From: Flavobacterium cupriresistens | Lineage (GTDB): Bacteria; Bacteroidota; Bacteroidia; Flavobacteriales; Flavobacteriaceae | DNA length: 64,000 nt | Assembly: GCF_020911925.1 (NCBI RefSeq) | Contig: NZ_CP087134.1 | Location: 682,001-746,000, forward strand | Reading direction: 5' to 3' | Part shown: positions 18,875 through 27,534 of the stretch, one piece after another | Numbering within the stretch: position 1 is the stretch's first letter | Layout: each line of letters starts with the position of its first letter | The notes under the pieces: generated by a model | What the model saw: the letters and a program-made list of their open reading frames with translations, nothing else | Databases searched by the model: none | Told to the model about the DNA's origin: nothing | Program-made: the position numbers and the translations under genes

Positions 18875-20236
18875 ATGAAAACAGGAATTGACGCTATTTC
18901 TTTTGATGTAGCCAACATACATTTACCTATCAAAACTTTGGCAACCGCCAGAAATATAGAACCCGAAAAATTAGAAAAAGGACTTGGGTTAATCAAAATG
19001 ACTTTACCGGATGCACACCAGGATGCAGTAGTTTTTGGAGCCAACGCTTTAACAAAACTAATTACCGAAAATCAAATAAACCTAAACGAGATCAGCCGGA
19101 TTTATGTCGGAACAGAAAGTGCTATCGATAATTCAAAACCGATCAGTTCTTTCCTGATTGCTTTAATGGAACAAAAGTTTGGCGAAGATTCTTTAGCCGA
19201 ATGCGATGTTGTCGATTTTACATTTGCTTGCATTGGTGGTGTTGATGCGTTACAAAACTGTATGGACTTTGTAAAACTGAATCCAACCAAAAAAGCAATT
19301 GTGGTTACGACAGATTTTGCCAAATACGATTTAAACTCCACCGGAGAATACACACAAGGCGCCGGAGCTTTGGCCATGTTGGTAACTTCAAACCCAAGAA
19401 TTATTGCTTTTGATGAAAATTGGGCAACAAGTACAAAAGGCGTTTTTGACTTTTTCAAGCCGTACCGAAGCATTTCGAAAGAAACAATTGCGCAGAACGA
19501 AAACAACGACCCTTGGTTTGATAATTTAGAAGCTGAAATCGAAATCCATAAAGATCAACCGGTTTTTGACGGTCAGTATTCGAATCAGTGTTATATGGAT
19601 CGTACGCGTACTGCCTACTTTTCATTCAAAAAATTAAAAAACACTACCGAAACTTTATACAACACCTGGCACAGTATCATCATGCACTTGCCTTATTCTT
19701 TTCAGGGACGCCGAATGTTATCTGAAATTTATGCTTTAGACAGTCCCGAAAAAATTATAGCTGACGATATCCAGCCAGCAGATTATCAGAACAAAATTAA
19801 AGAAGTTGGAAAATCAGAGGACTACAAAAAATTTGTAACCGAAAAATTGCAACCCGCAGAATTGGCTTCTTCTTTAATCGGAAATCTTTACACAGGTTCT
19901 ATTTTCATGGGATTACTATCGACTTTGGCGCATTTTTATGACACCAAAAAAGATATTTCTGGAACTAAATTCGGATTCTTAGCTTACGGAAGCGGATCAA
20001 AATCAAAAGTTTTTGAAGGAACTATTCAACCCGAATGGCGATCGACTTTAAGCCAAACCAAACTTTTTGAAAACTTAACTGAAAGTGTAGAAATTGATTT
20101 TGAAACTTACGAGAGACTTCACAAAAAAGAACAAAAAGTAAGCATCAGAACACCCAAACAAGAATGGGTTCTGGATCGAATCGAAAAAGAAATCCCTAAT
20201 TTGATTGGGGCTCGTTATTATAAGTGGGAGAACTAA
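18875..20236 (+). CDS. Hydroxymethylglutaryl-CoA synthase
   Basis: This 453-residue thiolase-fold enzyme condenses acetyl-CoA with acetoacetyl-CoA to HMG-CoA, the first committed step of the mevalonate route. The catalytic Cys lies in F-T-F-A-C-I-G-G-V-D near residue 119, preceded by the G-T-E-S-A-I-D-N-S-K-P motif. An N-Q-C-Y-M-D-R region and Y-G-S-G-S-K near the C-terminus also match the family. I prefer the ATG at 18875 over 18869 because the protein then begins M-K-T-G-I-D, the usual family start. It stands alone, with a terminator at 20281. Longer than the ~390-residue Gram-positive MvaS, but still a good fit. Confidence 0.88.
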   Translation: MKTGIDAISFDVANIHLPIKTLATARNIEPEKLEKGLGLIKMTLPDAHQDAVVFGANALTKLITENQINLNEISRIYVGTESAIDNSKPISSFLIALMEQKFGEDSLAECDVVDFTFACIGGVDALQNCMDFVKLNPTKKAIVVTTDFAKYDLNSTGEYTQGAGALAMLVTSNPRIIAFDENWATSTKGVFDFFKPYRSISKETIAQNENNDPWFDNLEAEIEIHKDQPVFDGQYSNQCYMDRTRTAYFSFKKLKNTTETLYNTWHSIIMHLPYSFQGRRMLSEIYALDSPEKIIADDIQPADYQNKIKEVGKSEDYKKFVTEKLQPAELASSLIGNLYTGSIFMGLLSTLAHFYDTKKDISGTKFGFLAYGSGSKSKVFEGTIQPEWRSTLSQTKLFENLTESVEIDFETYERLHKKEQKVSIRTPKQEWVLDRIEKEIPNLIGARYYKWEN

Positions 20237-20280
20237 AAATTCCAATATTTTTAAATTCCAAATTCCAATTTGTGGCTTAT

Positions 20281-20313
20281 AAAAAACCGAAGTTTTAACG
20301 CTTCGGTTTTTTT
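20281..20313 (+). terminator. Terminator after HMG-CoA synthase
   Basis: AAAACCGAAG (20283-20292) and CTTCGGTTTT (20301-20310) form a 10-bp stem with an 8-base loop, followed by more T. Confidence 0.85.
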
Positions 20314-20375
20314 ATACTACTATTCTATTGTCCGTCTATATCTTGCTTGCGTTAATCGACGCAATTCGCCTTTTT

Positions 20376-20586
20376 TGTCATTTCAAGCGAAGTCGAGAAA
20401 TCATACAAAAAACTCCGTACAGTTTGTCATCCTGAGGAACGAAGGATTTACGTTTGCTGAATCCATACCGCTGAACTTCACTTTATGGAATTACTTGTGA
20501 AGATACTTCGTTCCTCAGTATGACAAAATTGCGAAAAACAGAAACGGATCAACGTGTGTGATTTCTCGACTTCGCTCGAAATGACA
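20376..20586. repeat. REPIN-like palindromic element interrupted by a second element
   Basis: The left arm TGTCATTTCAAGCGAAGTCG begins at 20376 and continues GAGAAATCA. The right arm, its inverted counterpart, ends at 20586 (CTCGAAATGACA). The inner flanks resemble the inner flanks of the element at 26546-26648, as if one element had been split. The inserted part (20425-20524) has its own arms, TGTCATCCTGAGGAACGAAG and the inverted CTTCGTTCCTCAGTATGACA. No gene is visible. Confidence 0.7.
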
Positions 20587-20679
20587 GAATTGTGATGATC
20601 CCAAAAACAGTAAGTAATAGTCCAAAACTTGAAACTTGAATCCTGAAACTCGAAAAGGGTAAAATATACGGTATAGTTT

Positions 20680-20784
20680 GTTCATTTCGAACGAAGTCGA
20701 GAAATCACACTGGTAATTCGACAAAGATTAGCGGCTTTCTGTGTAACGTTTCTTGCGCGATTTCTCATTCTTCGAAATGACAAA
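20680..20784. repeat. REPIN-like element, copy 2
   Basis: The arms TTCATTTCGAACGAAGTCGA and (inverted) TTCTTCGAAATGACA enclose about 60 bases. The core TCGACAAAGATT-x-G-x-GCTTT is shared with the copy at 26546-26648 in opposite orientation, so the homology extends beyond the arms. Confidence 0.75.
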
Positions 20785-20797
20785 TCATCCAAAATTC

Positions 20798-20920
20798 TTA
20801 GTCTTTTTTATGCTGTTCCGTATAATTTTGATTGCCTTTAACTCTTGTATCCTCTGTGTGCATCCCGTTTGCCATTCCTAACATGAAGGCGGTCATTACT
20901 AAAAGGAGTTTTCGTTTTAT
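20798..20920 (-). pseudogene. Small secreted-peptide frame, possibly with a lost start (ATA)
   Basis: On the minus strand a 40-codon frame reads I-K-R-K-L-L-L-V-M-T-A-F-M-L-G-M-A-N-G followed by a polar tail (H-T-E-D-T-R-V-K-G-N-Q-N-Y) to a stop at 20798. This looks like a signal peptide plus a short mature peptide. The codon where M-K-R-K would begin is ATA (20920-20918), and the next in-frame ATG (20896) would cut off the basic part of the leader. It could be a decayed gene or use a rare start. Low confidence. Confidence 0.3.
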
Positions 20921-21046
20921 CTAATGAAGTAGTCGCTTAGATTGCTCTAAACGTGTTTTATTTTGTTTATACATTTTGTAAATGATAAATGATTAGACAT
21001 TATGATATCATCTTATGCTCTGAGTAGCATAAATGCTTAAAAAATC

Positions 21047-21418
21047 TTAAGCGCTGTATAAACTTGTATCGAAATGTCTTGAAATACTTATTTCATTTAC
21101 AAAAATGGACTGTCTTATAAATGAATTTATGTTTTGATGAACATGTGCACATAATCTTAAAAGAACCCGAGTTCGAGAACCAGATACTTCTTTAATTGGA
21201 ACAAAACTTAAAAGTATTGGAAACGAGGTTTTTCCAATTGATTTTAGTTGACCAAATTTGTATAATCGAAGATTTCTAACCGCTAGTTCTTTTCTTAAAA
21301 TTACATAGGACGATTGATAATAATCCGCAGATTTTGATTGAGAATCTAAAGTACAGTCAGTCGCAATCACAGCAAGGACCAGAAAGAGGTAAATGAAATA
21401 TTTTAGATGTTTTTTCAA
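21047..21418 (-). CDS. Hypothetical secreted protein
   Basis: I do not recognise this 123-residue protein. It has a hydrophobic leader (about 1-20, M-K-K-H-L-K-Y-F then Y-L-F-L-V-L-A-V-I-A) and could be a lipoprotein with Cys22, though the lipobox A-T-D-C is poor. The mature part is basic, with several Arg and His, and shows no known motif. It begins 23 bases after the TPR-protein gene on the same strand, so it may be the last gene of that small operon. The unusual composition leaves open that it is not expressed. Confidence 0.4.
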   Translation of the reverse strand: MKKHLKYFIYLFLVLAVIATDCTLDSQSKSADYYQSSYVILRKELAVRNLRLYKFGQLKSIGKTSFPILLSFVPIKEVSGSRTRVLLRLCAHVHQNINSFIRQSIFVNEISISRHFDTSLYSA

Positions 21419-21441
21419 TTTAAAGCTATAGAATACCGTTG

Positions 21442-22287
21442 TTATTGCCCCAATTCCTTTTTCATTTTCTCAACCAAAGGCTTAAATCTTTGGTCATTCA
21501 TTAAATACGATTCTACCTCTTGAAACCAGTTATTGAAGTTTTTAATTTCTTTTTTCAAATAGTAGGCTTGCAACACGTTATAGGCATTTTCAGAGTTATA
21601 AGTTTTATCCTTGCACTCTTTAAAGACTTTACGACATACATTTTCAGCCTCTTGAAGATTACCATTTTTAGTTTCCGCATAAACTAACTCTTTATTCGTA
21701 TAAGCATCAAGCGGCTCTTTCTTTAGAGCAATCTCCAAAACATCTACTGCTTTCTGATATTGTTTCAGACAATTATAAGAAAAGGCCAATTCTACCAGAA
21801 GACCTTTATACTCAGGATTAATTACTTTGGCCTTCTCAAGATAGTCCAGCGCTTTTTCGCACTCTCCCCAACCATTATACATGTAACCCCACTTATAAAG
21901 TCGGTCAACTGAACCCTCACCTACTTTATAATGTTTAAGCCAATCTGGAATTTTCTCAATATTTAACTCAGCAAACTTTGATTCAGGAAGAAGTGCTACC
22001 ATATTGTTATTGGGTTGTAATCTATACTTTATGGAACTCTTCACTTCTGTTTTTTCCGAAATAAATTTATTACCGGACTCAATTTTAAAGGTTCCCGCAT
22101 AATCCAACGTTAATCCCGCATCTGCATCTATGTATATAAAACCGTAAGGATAAGCACCTGTACTATCTGCCTCAAAGGCCACCCATTTATCCTCGCATTG
22201 CACAAATTTCTTGTCAAATTTAATACTGTCTTGTGCCGAGAGATTAAACGAAATAAACAAAACAAGTAGGACAAGAATCTTATTCAT
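21442..22287 (-). CDS. Exported TPR-repeat protein
   Basis: This 281-residue protein has a signal peptide (1-19, ending L-S-A-Q). A beta-rich N-terminal half (about 25-110) is followed by three or so tetratricopeptide repeats (about 120-240), for example A-L-D-Y-L-E-K-A-K-V-I-N-P-E-Y and A-V-D-V-L-E-I-A-L-K-K-E-P-L-D. Such repeats bind other proteins; the partner is unknown. It probably acts in the periplasm. A candidate -7 box TATATTTG (complement of 22334-22341) lies 46 bases upstream. The TPR call is good, the function unknown. Confidence 0.75.
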   Translation of the reverse strand: MNKILVLLVLFISFNLSAQDSIKFDKKFVQCEDKWVAFEADSTGAYPYGFIYIDADAGLTLDYAGTFKIESGNKFISEKTEVKSSIKYRLQPNNNMVALLPESKFAELNIEKIPDWLKHYKVGEGSVDRLYKWGYMYNGWGECEKALDYLEKAKVINPEYKGLLVELAFSYNCLKQYQKAVDVLEIALKKEPLDAYTNKELVYAETKNGNLQEAENVCRKVFKECKDKTYNSENAYNVLQAYYLKKEIKNFNNWFQEVESYLMNDQRFKPLVEKMKKELGQ

Positions 22288-22347
22288 AAATTTAGCAATA
22301 TGGATTTGCAGCTTAAAAAGCCCATTAAAAATTCAAATATATAGATT

Positions 22348-22902
22348 TCAACTCATTTTTACACTATCATTCCTACAAAGAAGCAATGTTAACCCCAAAA
22401 CAAAAACCACACAACTCAACAACATCCAAACACCATCTTTTAATACAAAAAACGAAAAACCTATTGCGGGCGCAGCAAGGATCACCATTAAAGAACCCAC
22501 CCTATTTGTTTTAACAAAATTCAATGCATGTATAGCCAATCCAATAAAAAGTAAAGATGGTCCCACAATCACAAAAGGATAAAGAATAGATGGCGTTGTA
22601 CTTATCTGGTGACTTAATGCTTCTTTGGCGAGCTCGTTATTCCCGAAACTTGACATGATAAAGTCTATTGTACAAAGACCAACATGAGCAATAACCCCTA
22701 ACGTAGTCACAACTGTTGCAACCGAATTTATTTTGTTCTTCGGAAACACGTCATTAAACGAGAGCAACAAACAGGCTCCAATTAAATTAAACCAATGCGG
22801 AAAATCGATTGGTTCTTGAAAATTTGGTAAAATCTTAGAAAAGAAAAAATAACTGATAAGAAAAAATAGCAATCCAAGTAGGCAAATGTGTTTTGTTTTC
22901 AT
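22348..22902 (-). CDS. Hypothetical integral membrane protein
   Basis: This 184-residue protein has six probable membrane helices (about 8-27, 38-52, 63-84, 110-128, 137-155 and 158-176) and few charges. I see no transporter or enzyme signature. It lies between the TPR gene and a LytTR regulator gene on the same strand, 89 bases from the latter, so it may be controlled with it. I do not recognise the family. Confidence 0.6.
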   Translation of the reverse strand: MKTKHICLLGLLFFLISYFFFSKILPNFQEPIDFPHWFNLIGACLLLSFNDVFPKNKINSVATVVTTLGVIAHVGLCTIDFIMSSFGNNELAKEALSHQISTTPSILYPFVIVGPSLLFIGLAIHALNFVKTNRVGSLMVILAAPAIGFSFFVLKDGVWMLLSCVVFVLGLTLLLCRNDSVKMS

Positions 22903-22991
22903 AATTAAGTTTTAAAATTGATGAGACAAAACTAAAATGAAAAACTTCCGAACATGCCTCCAGCATTGACTTAGGTACAAAATGCATCGTT

Positions 22992-23744
22992 TTAGGTACG
23001 AAATTGTAAGGCCCGTAAAGTTTCTTTATAATTTTTAGAAACCGGGAGCTCAATTTGAGTAAGTACAATCGTATTTTGATCCTTCCAGGATTTAAAATGT
23101 GATGGATTTATTAAATGTGAACGATGGATTTGAACCAAAAAAGCAAAATCCTCCTGAACCTTTTTAAGTGAAGAACGAATCAATTTGGAATGAAGCTTAG
23201 CATTTTCGATATAAAAAATCTCGACATAATTTTGGGCATTCGAAATACAGACCAAATCAGCCTTTCTGATTTTCAGAATATCCAGTTTATTCTCTCCTTT
23301 AATAATTAAAATGTCTTCTTTGATCGGAATCAGTTTAATCAGATATCTTCTGGCAAGGATAAGTACAGGAGTTAGAATTAGCGCTACTTTGAGAAATATT
23401 ATTGAAAAGAACGCGGTAAAACCATATCCTCCGTTTAAAATTGGACTTTTATAATAGGCAAAAATACCTATTAGATAGATCAGATAAAAAAAGATAATAC
23501 TTGCTATTTCTAATCCTATGTTCCATTTTGCTGATTTCCGGTAAACTATTTTTTGAAGAACAGCGAGAACAGCATAACATAAAAATGCCAACAAGCTAAA
23601 GCCAAAACTTATTAAAAGCCATAATCGAAAATTTAGAGTCCCATCATCAAAAGGTTTTATGATAAAGGCGAAAATAAAAATCCATAAGGCTATGAGCAGA
23701 CCTACTATTAAATGATATTTTATTTTCGGATTCAATTCTTTCAT
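22992..23744 (-). CDS. Membrane-anchored LytTR-domain transcriptional regulator
   Basis: The 250-residue protein has four hydrophobic helices in the first ~140 residues (for example L-I-V-G-L-L-I-A-L-W-I-F-I-F-A). A LytTR DNA-binding domain follows (about 145-250), with Y-V-E-I-F-Y, F-L-V-Q-I-H-R-S-H-L-I-N and the late I-E-L-P-V-S-K-N-Y. This N-terminal-membrane plus LytTR layout is common in Bacteroidota. It has no receiver domain, so the membrane part may sense the signal directly. It could regulate the adjacent membrane-protein gene, which is inference from position. Confidence 0.82.
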   Translation of the reverse strand: MKELNPKIKYHLIVGLLIALWIFIFAFIIKPFDDGTLNFRLWLLISFGFSLLAFLCYAVLAVLQKIVYRKSAKWNIGLEIASIIFFYLIYLIGIFAYYKSPILNGGYGFTAFFSIIFLKVALILTPVLILARRYLIKLIPIKEDILIIKGENKLDILKIRKADLVCISNAQNYVEIFYIENAKLHSKLIRSSLKKVQEDFAFLVQIHRSHLINPSHFKSWKDQNTIVLTQIELPVSKNYKETLRALQFRT

Positions 23745-24062
23745 CTTTCTTAAAGCAATTTACAGCAAACAGAAATTAACTAATTTTCTATTTGTTTTAT
23801 AGGGCCAAGATACAAAACACCACAATTGACAAACTATTTTAAACAGTAATTTTCTCTCACAATGCCCAAAAACGGAAATTTCATAACCAAATAAGTGATG
23901 TAAGTTCCTTTAAAAAAAACTTATATTCTCTTATATTACTTATATGGTTTATTTAAAAAAATCGTAAAACTCACTCTGTTTTAATAGCACCTGCAATCTG
24001 CATCAAAAAAGCTTTCACTTTATCATCAATCCAAAGAATAAGAAAACTTTAATAAACCAATT
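23745..24062. other. Intergenic region with three CTTATAT direct repeats
   Basis: No gene is visible. CTTATAT occurs at 23920-23926, 23930-23936 and 23939-23945, a spacing of 9-10 bases or about one helical turn. It looks like one of the degenerate intergenic repeats of this genome, but could be a regulatory array for the divergent genes. Confidence 0.35.
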
Positions 24063-24094
24063 TTGTGCTGCTTCTTCAAAAAGTAGTAATTTTG
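24063..24094 (+). promoter_or_regulatory. Promoter of the aminopeptidase P gene
   Basis: TTG (24063-24065), 21 bases, then TAATTTTG (24087-24094). The start codon follows 29 bases later. Confidence 0.55.
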
Positions 24095-24123
24095 AAATTC
24101 GAAGTACAAAAAACAATACTACT

Positions 24124-25416
24124 ATGAAATATCACCAAATAAACAGCGCTCTTTTTGTAAAAAATCGCAAAAAATTCACGGCAGAAATGAAACCTAATTC
24201 TGTTGCCGTTTTTAATTCCAATGACATTTACCCTGTTAGTGCCGATAGTACACTGCCTTTTGCACAACACAGAGATATTTTTTATCTGAGTGGTGTTGAT
24301 CAGGAAGAAAGTGTTTTGCTTTTATTTCCGGATGCTCCTTACGAAAACCAAAAAGAAATCCTTTTCCTTAAAGAAACCAGCGAGCACATCGCTATTTGGG
24401 AAGGTGAAAAATTAACCAAAGAACGCGCTTATCAGGTTTCAGGAATCAGAACGGTTTATTGGTTACAGGATTTTCATAAAGTGTTGAACGAAATGATGAC
24501 ATATGCCGACACCATGTACATCAACACCAACGAACATTATCGTGCAGCTGTTGAAACAGAAACTCGTGAAGCTCGTTTTGTAAAATGGTGGAAAGAAAAA
24601 TACCCTGCACATCAGGTGGCAAAAAGTAATCCGATTTTACAACGCATTCGTTCGATAAAAGAAAGCGAAGAAATCGATTTGATTCAGCAAGCTTGCGATA
24701 TTACAGAATTAGGTTTCCGCAGATTGCTTTCGTTTGTAAAACCAAATGTAACAGAATACGAAATCGAAGCCGAATTGATTCACGAATTTGTCCGTAATCG
24801 TTCTAAAGGTTTTGCTTACACCCCAATTATCGCTTCAGGCAATAATGCAAATGTGTTGCATTATATCGAAAACAACCAACAATGTAAAGCCGGTGACTTG
24901 ATTTTATTGGATGTCGCGGCAGAATACGCTAACTATTCAAGTGACTTATCACGTACAATTCCGGTTTCTGGAAAATATACCGACAGACAAAAAGCCGTTT
25001 ACAATGCTGTTTTGAGAGTCAAAAATGAGGCAACCAAAATGCTTACTCCGGGAACGCTTTGGAAACAATATCATATTGAAGTTGGTAAAGTCATGACTTC
25101 TGAATTACTTGGTTTAGGTCTGATTGACAAAGCCGATGTTCAAAACGAAAATCCGGATTGGCCAGCTTATAAAAAATATTTCATGCATGGAACTTCTCAT
25201 CACATGGGACTGGACACACACGATTATGGTTTGCTTCATGAGCCAATGAAAGCCAATATGGTTTTTACAGTTGAACCGGGAATCTACATTCCGGCAGAAG
25301 GTTTCGGAATCAGATTGGAAGACAATGTTGTAGTTCAAGAAAAAGGAGAACCTTTCAACTTAATGCGCAATATTCCAATTGAGGCGGATGAAATCGAAAG
25401 TCTGATGAACACATAA
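24124..25416 (+). CDS. pepP: Xaa-Pro aminopeptidase (aminopeptidase P, M24B)
   Basis: This 430-residue cytoplasmic metallopeptidase removes an N-terminal residue that precedes proline. It has an AMP_N domain (about 1-130, F-A-Q-H-R-D-I-F-Y-L-S-G) and a pita-bread domain with the metal ligands: two Asp in L-D-V-A-A-E-Y-A-N-Y-S-S-D, His in H-G-T-S-H-H-M-G-L-D, and Glu in V-E-P-G-I-Y and R-L-E-D-N. The length is normal. The next gene, 7 bases on, is a proline-iminopeptidase-like hydrolase, so the pair suggests breakdown of proline-containing peptides. Confidence 0.92.
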   Translation: MKYHQINSALFVKNRKKFTAEMKPNSVAVFNSNDIYPVSADSTLPFAQHRDIFYLSGVDQEESVLLLFPDAPYENQKEILFLKETSEHIAIWEGEKLTKERAYQVSGIRTVYWLQDFHKVLNEMMTYADTMYINTNEHYRAAVETETREARFVKWWKEKYPAHQVAKSNPILQRIRSIKESEEIDLIQQACDITELGFRRLLSFVKPNVTEYEIEAELIHEFVRNRSKGFAYTPIIASGNNANVLHYIENNQQCKAGDLILLDVAAEYANYSSDLSRTIPVSGKYTDRQKAVYNAVLRVKNEATKMLTPGTLWKQYHIEVGKVMTSELLGLGLIDKADVQNENPDWPAYKKYFMHGTSHHMGLDTHDYGLLHEPMKANMVFTVEPGIYIPAEGFGIRLEDNVVVQEKGEPFNLMRNIPIEADEIESLMNT

Positions 25417-25423
25417 GCGCAAA

Positions 25424-26323
25424 ATGAAAAGGATTTTTCTATTTACTTTTCTGCTCCTTCTTAGCAAAACTTTCGCTCAAACCGAAGGCCTTGCAAAGAA
25501 CAACGACGCCAGTTTAACGTATTACAAAACATTCGGAAAAGGTGAACCGCTTTTGATTATTAACGGTGGTCCCGGAATGAACAGTAATGGTTTTGAAGCT
25601 ATGGCAAAAACTTTGTCTCAAAATCAGGAAACGATTATTTACGATCAAAGGGGAACCGGAAAATCGAAATTGGTAAAATTGGATGCTACGACCATTTCAA
25701 TGCGATTAATGGCCGATGATATTGAATCACTGAGAAAACACCTTAAAATCAAGAAATGGAACATTCTCGGACATTCTTTTGGAGGAATGCTAGCTTCTTA
25801 TTATGCAACGATCTACCCAAACAGCATTGATAAATTAATTTTATCATCGTCCGGCGGTGTGGATCTGACTTTATTAAAAAGCGCTAACCTTATTGAAGCC
25901 GGATTAAATCAAGCTCAAAAAGATTCTTTGAATTACTGGAATGACAAAATCGAAAAAGGAGACACTTCCTATACCGCAAGAATCGGAAGAGGAAGGGCAA
26001 TGGCTCCCGCTTATGTTTATGACCAGAAATATGCCCCGATCATTGCCGAAAGATTAACACAAGGCAACTCGACAATAAACGGATTATTATGGGCTGACAT
26101 GCAAAAAATGAATTTTGATTGCAAAGCAAAATTGAAAAATTTCAAAAATCCGGTTTTGGTCATTCAGGGAAAAGAAGACATCATCAGCAATGAAATTGGA
26201 GAAATTGCAAATAAAACATTCCCCAATTCGAAATTGATTTTACTCGAGCATTCCAAACATTATGGCTGGCTCGATGCCAGAGAAAAGTACTTCCTGGAAA
26301 TTAATTCCTTTTTAAAATCATAA
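25424..26323 (+). CDS. Alpha/beta hydrolase, proline-iminopeptidase-like, exported
   Basis: The 299-residue protein starts with a signal peptide (about 1-18, ending K-T-F-A-Q), so it acts outside the cytoplasm. It has the oxyanion motif G-G-P-G-M-N, typical of proline iminopeptidases, the nucleophile elbow G-H-S-F-G-G, and a late Asp and His (G-K-E-D and H-S-K-H-Y-G-W). PIP enzymes release N-terminal proline. Translation is probably coupled to pepP, and a hairpin terminator follows. The S33 fold is clear; the exact substrate is not. Confidence 0.82.
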   Translation: MKRIFLFTFLLLLSKTFAQTEGLAKNNDASLTYYKTFGKGEPLLIINGGPGMNSNGFEAMAKTLSQNQETIIYDQRGTGKSKLVKLDATTISMRLMADDIESLRKHLKIKKWNILGHSFGGMLASYYATIYPNSIDKLILSSSGGVDLTLLKSANLIEAGLNQAQKDSLNYWNDKIEKGDTSYTARIGRGRAMAPAYVYDQKYAPIIAERLTQGNSTINGLLWADMQKMNFDCKAKLKNFKNPVLVIQGKEDIISNEIGEIANKTFPNSKLILLEHSKHYGWLDAREKYFLEINSFLKS

Positions 26324-26330
26324 AAACTAC

Positions 26331-26361
26331 AAACGGCTCTCAGAAATGTGAGCCGTTTCTG
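26331..26361 (+). terminator. Terminator after the pepP-hydrolase pair
   Basis: AAACGGCTC (26331-26339) pairs with GAGCCGTTT (26350-26358) around a 10-base loop. The T-rich end is weaker than at other terminators in the window. Confidence 0.7.
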
Positions 26362-26545
26362 TTTTCAAAAAATACTTTTTCTTCAACATAAAGATTAAAC
26401 GAATCTTTTGGGCTTACTTATTTTTCAATAAATAAAAGTATGCGCAAAAGGAATAAAACCCTAAAGTTGTGGGGAAGTAAAAAATTGAATGCAAAAATTT
26501 AATTTGTCTAAAAAAACGTCAAATTTACAGAGTACACTCTCAGTT

Positions 26546-26648
26546 TGTCATTTCGAGCGAAGTCGAGAAATCACACAAGATATTCCGTAAAGAAAAGCAC
26601 CAATCTTTGTCGATTTGCGAGTGTGATTTCTCGTACCTCGAAATGACA
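26546..26648. repeat. REPIN-like element, copy 3 (complete)
   Basis: The left arm starts TGTCATTTCGAGCGAAGTCG and the right arm ends TCGAAATGACA, 103 bases in all. Both arms continue inward with GAGAAATCACAC and its inverse. The core matches the copy at 20680-20784 when reversed. It lies in a 600-base gene-free stretch (26324-26927), which otherwise shows only AT-rich sequence and the two terminators. Confidence 0.75.
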
Positions 26649-26867
26649 GGATTGGGTAGAATTGTAAAAAATTAAGGTTCTGCAAAAAACGCGATATCCT
26701 TTAAATGTTCCAATTAATAACCTTCTTCATTGAAAGCAGATAATCAGAGCGTTTAACCTTTTTTTACTTCGCGACTTTGCGAGATTTTTAATTCTTCACT
26801 GCCTTTAGGCTTGACCGCACAAACATTAAACCAATATAAATTTATAGCGCTCTTAGTCACTTAAAAC

Positions 26868-26908
26868 AAAAAGCCCTTAATGACATTTTAAATCATTAAG
26901 GGCTTTTT
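26868..26908 (-). terminator. Terminator after ferritin
   Basis: AAAAAGCCCTTAATGA pairs perfectly with TCATTAAGGGCTTTTT around a 9-base loop. It lies 20 bases past the ferritin stop on the minus strand and can work in both directions. Confidence 0.88.
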
Positions 26909-26927
26909 ATAACTTATAAATTGAAGT

Positions 26928-27446
26928 TTATCCAATTTTTGAAATCTGCAAATCCAATTCAAATTTACCGGCTGCGTCATTTTCATTGATTAACTCAAAA
27001 AGCTCTAAAGCTCTTCTTGCATTTTTCTCTTCTTCTCTTTGCTCTACAACATACCACATCATAAAGTTTTCTGTAGCATAATCGTTCTCAGCTCTACATT
27101 TTGCAATCACTTTGTTTACCGCTTGAGTAACTGCAATTTCATTTTGCAAAGCAATTTCAAATACATTTTTAAAAGAAGCAAACTCTTGTTGAACTTCAGA
27201 AACAGTTGGCGTGATTGCGATCCCGCCCATGTCAGTGATGTATTTAAAAACTTTAAGGAAATGCTCTCTTTCTTCCTCCGCTTGCTTATACATATGTGAT
27301 GCCGTATTCGCAAAACCATTTCTATCCAACCATGCTGCCATAGCTAAATATTTATTAGAAGCATCGCTCTCTATTTTTGATTGTAAGTTTAGTATTTTCT
27401 CTATTCCTTCAACTAAGGAAGAACTTGTTCTTAATAAATCTTTCAT
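26928..27446 (-). CDS. ftnA: Ferritin
   Basis: This 172-residue iron-storage protein is a four-helix bundle that forms a 24-subunit shell. Ferroxidase-type residues are visible: Glu and Tyr in the first helix (S-N-K-Y-L-A-M-A-A-W), the E-E-E-R-E-H-F motif in the second, Glu in L-Q-N-E-I, and V-E-Q-R-E-E-E in the fourth. The length is typical of bacterial non-haem ferritins. It is a single gene with its own terminator. I see no Fur-like box that I would trust. Confidence 0.93.
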   Translation of the reverse strand: MKDLLRTSSSLVEGIEKILNLQSKIESDASNKYLAMAAWLDRNGFANTASHMYKQAEEEREHFLKVFKYITDMGGIAITPTVSEVQQEFASFKNVFEIALQNEIAVTQAVNKVIAKCRAENDYATENFMMWYVVEQREEEKNARRALELFELINENDAAGKFELDLQISKIG

Positions 27447-27534
27447 GACCTTTAATTTTTATACGTGTAAAATTACAAAAATTAAAACCACCAACACTAA
27501 GCGTCAATAAATATGGATTTATTCTAAGTAAACG

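Noticed and set aside
20270..20724. Two open frames in the REPIN patch
   Set aside because: They are built from palindromic repeat arms and have no protein-like features.
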